From: Boesenbergia rotunda
Lineage: Eukaryota > Streptophyta > Magnoliopsida > Zingiberales > Zingiberaceae
Assembly (NCBI GenBank): GCA_024364735.1
Contig: JAGFNQ010005267.1
Coordinates: 238,307-302,306 of the forward strand
Reading direction: 5' to 3'
DNA: 64,000 bases
Numbering within the stretch: the first letter of the stretch is position 1; each line of letters starts with the position of its first letter. This document shows positions 62,066-64,000 of the stretch, piece after piece. Both the position numbers and the translations under genes were made by a program. The notes under the pieces were generated by a model. It did not search any database and was not told where the DNA came from. It saw only the letters and a list, made by a program, of their open reading frames with translations.

Positions 62066-64000
62066 CTGTTATGCTCAAAATTATGTATGTTTGATTTGTT
62101 TGTAAACACTTGCTTTTATTATTGCAATCATACTCTATAATTTGTATGGGTAGTCTGATACTTTTTGATATACACTTCTGCAGGAAAAAGAGATTGCTAG
62201 AAGGGGAATCAAGCAGGGTTTTGCGTTCGAGAAAACAGACATGTATCAGTGGCAGCATTGATGATTTACGTATTGGTTCTGGTTGAATGGTGGCTGCATT
62301 GGTGTTTTCAGGGGCAGGAAAAAATTATGCAATATGTTTATGAACTTTGTATCATGTGTCAGTTATGATTGTGCACTATGGTTGTGTGGTCGAAACTAAT
62401 AGTTGTATTTATGATATTTGTGACTTTGTATCATGTGTCAGTTATTAGTATGTTTATGAACTTTGTTAGGTACTTTGCAATATGTTGTATGTAGTTTGGT
62501 TGAATTTGTGAGTTTGATGGACTAATTCTACCAGAAACTTGAGTACAAATTTGTGATTTTTTTGTTTTGTACAAGAATTGGTTTGTCTGAAGTTGTTGTG
62601 TAGTTGTGAATAGTATATACTATAGTTGTGGAGTGGAAACTTATGGTTATAGTTTATGTGACTTTGTACCATGTGTCAGTTATGATTATGTTTATGAACT
62701 TGGTTAGGTAACTTTGCAATATCTTCATTTTTCTTTGGTTGAATTTGTGAGTTTCATAGACAAAATCTGCCAAAAACTTGAGTACAAATTTGGATAAATA
62801 AGGTATATGTTATGTTTGATGGTTCTGTTTTGTACAAGAATTGGTTTGTTTGAAGTTGATGTTGTGGAGTGGAAACTTATGGTTGTATTTATAGTTTCTG
62901 ACATTGTATCATGTGTTAGTGCCAAAATATCCCCAATAACAAGTGGTCAAATGTCCCTAAAGTGTGCTTATAATTTCTGACTTTATATCATGTCCATACT
63001 AATTAATGCATAACTTGCGTCCCAATATACCTGTACGTTCAAATAGCTCATTCGTGGAAATATATAATAGAAACTGAGTCAATTGGATATGTACCTTAAT
63101 CAATATAACTTGCGTCCCAATTGAGTATACTTGATTCTGAGCCAAGTATACTCAATTTTTCTCAGACACATACTTGAATTTGGATATTTCGTACCTAATT
63201 ATCTTAAATATATACTTGATTCTGATACAATTGTACTTGAATTTTTTAGCCATTGAGAACTAAAATGGGAGTCTCGTACCTGAATACTCAAATTCTGGTT
63301 AAGTATACTAAATTTCAGACACATACTTGATTTTGGATATTTCGTACATGATAATCTAAGGTATTTACTCTCATGCTAGGTTGTCTATGGTCATGATAAC
63401 CATAAAGCTCTATTGTGTATTTTTCATACCTAATAATCTGGAAGATGTGCCCTAATCGATCATGGGAAGCACATATTGGAGCAGTGGTGTCATTAACCTT
63501 AATCCTTATTATATTATCAAGAAACAAGGGAACGTGTACCTGATTTTTTGAGAATAGTACCTCATTCTCTTGAATATATACATGATTCTGAGCCAATTGT
63601 ACTTGATTTCTTGAGCCATTGAGAACTAAAGAGGGAGTCTCGTACCTAAATATTCAATTTCTGGCCAAGGATACTCAATTTGCTCAGGCAGGTACTTGAA
63701 TTTGGATGTTTCGTACCTAATAATCTGACTGATGGACCCTAATCAATCATGGGAAGCAATTAACCTTAATCCATATCATATTATCACGGAAACAAGAAAA
63801 TATGTCGATAAATAAAAAAACTCACCTTCACCAACCCCTTTTCATGAATTTGATTGTAGGTGTACACGACATAAGGTAATGCGAAACACAGATACATGCA
63901 TTTTTTCTCTTCTACTTCTAAGGTATTCACTCTCATGCTGGGTTGTCTATGGTCATGATAACCATAAAGCTCTATTATGTATTTTTCATACCTAATAATC
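62066..64000. repeat. Repeat-rich DNA downstream of the Mutator-like gene
   Basis: At 62330-62930 a block with TTGTATCATGTGTCAGTTAT, GAACTTTGTTAGGTA and GTACAAGAATTGGTTTGT recurs about three times. At 63110-63740 a block with ACTTGAATTTGGATATTTCG, CCATTGAGAACTAAA and GGGAGTCTCGTACCT recurs. TTGTCTATGGTCATGATAAC at about 63380 recurs at about 63942, giving a spacing of about 560 bases, and runs off the window edge. No gene is seen. Confidence 0.75.

Overview
The window comes from the nuclear genome of a flowering plant. It has intron-rich genes with GT-AG splice sites, a 26S proteasome RPT2 gene and a plant G-box bZIP gene, and about half of its length is transposable elements. A monocot is my best guess from overall protein character, with low confidence. 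No species call is justified.

Layout. (1) 47-2604, minus strand: a five-exon gene for a plant protein with a TRF2/HOY1-type PH-like domain. (2) 2.7-15.1 kb: AT-rich spacer, a decayed Ty1/copia remnant, and a Ty3/gypsy element (5970-13999) whose layout fits the Tat/Retand lineage. The Ty3 element has a stop-riddled pol on the plus strand, a 67-bp tandem array, and an intron-containing extra ORF on the opposite strand. (3) 15272-21178, plus strand: a complete six-exon RPT2 gene. (4) 21.2-28.6 kb: mostly gene-poor DNA with a tRNA-derived SINE and one small intronless C2H2-EAR repressor gene (25222-25503, minus). (5) 28640-33581: a hAT DNA transposon with clear TIRs, an 8-bp target duplication and a transposase frame broken by one stop codon. 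(6) 33633-45630: a second LTR element on the minus strand with two near-identical LTRs of about 956 bp and a 5-bp target duplication. It has no gag-pol. It carries the antisense-type ORF (spliced, twice in part), a 98-bp array and a 65-bp array, the latter interrupted by a 2659-bp insertion with its own 5-bp target duplication. (7) 46449-55719, minus strand: a complete 12-exon bZIP16/bZIP68/HBP-1a-type gene, with likely 5' UTR exon sequence near 58.2-58.5 kb. (8) 59.6-62.1 kb: a decayed Mutator-like transposase gene, followed by repeats to the window end.

Four host genes are well supported: the PH-like gene, RPT2, the C2H2-EAR gene and the bZIP gene. They are unrelated in pathway and show no operon-like logic. 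The most unusual content is the pair of LTR elements that combine an antisense spliced coiled-coil ORF with tandem arrays. The second of these has discarded gag-pol and duplicated the ORF-plus-array module.
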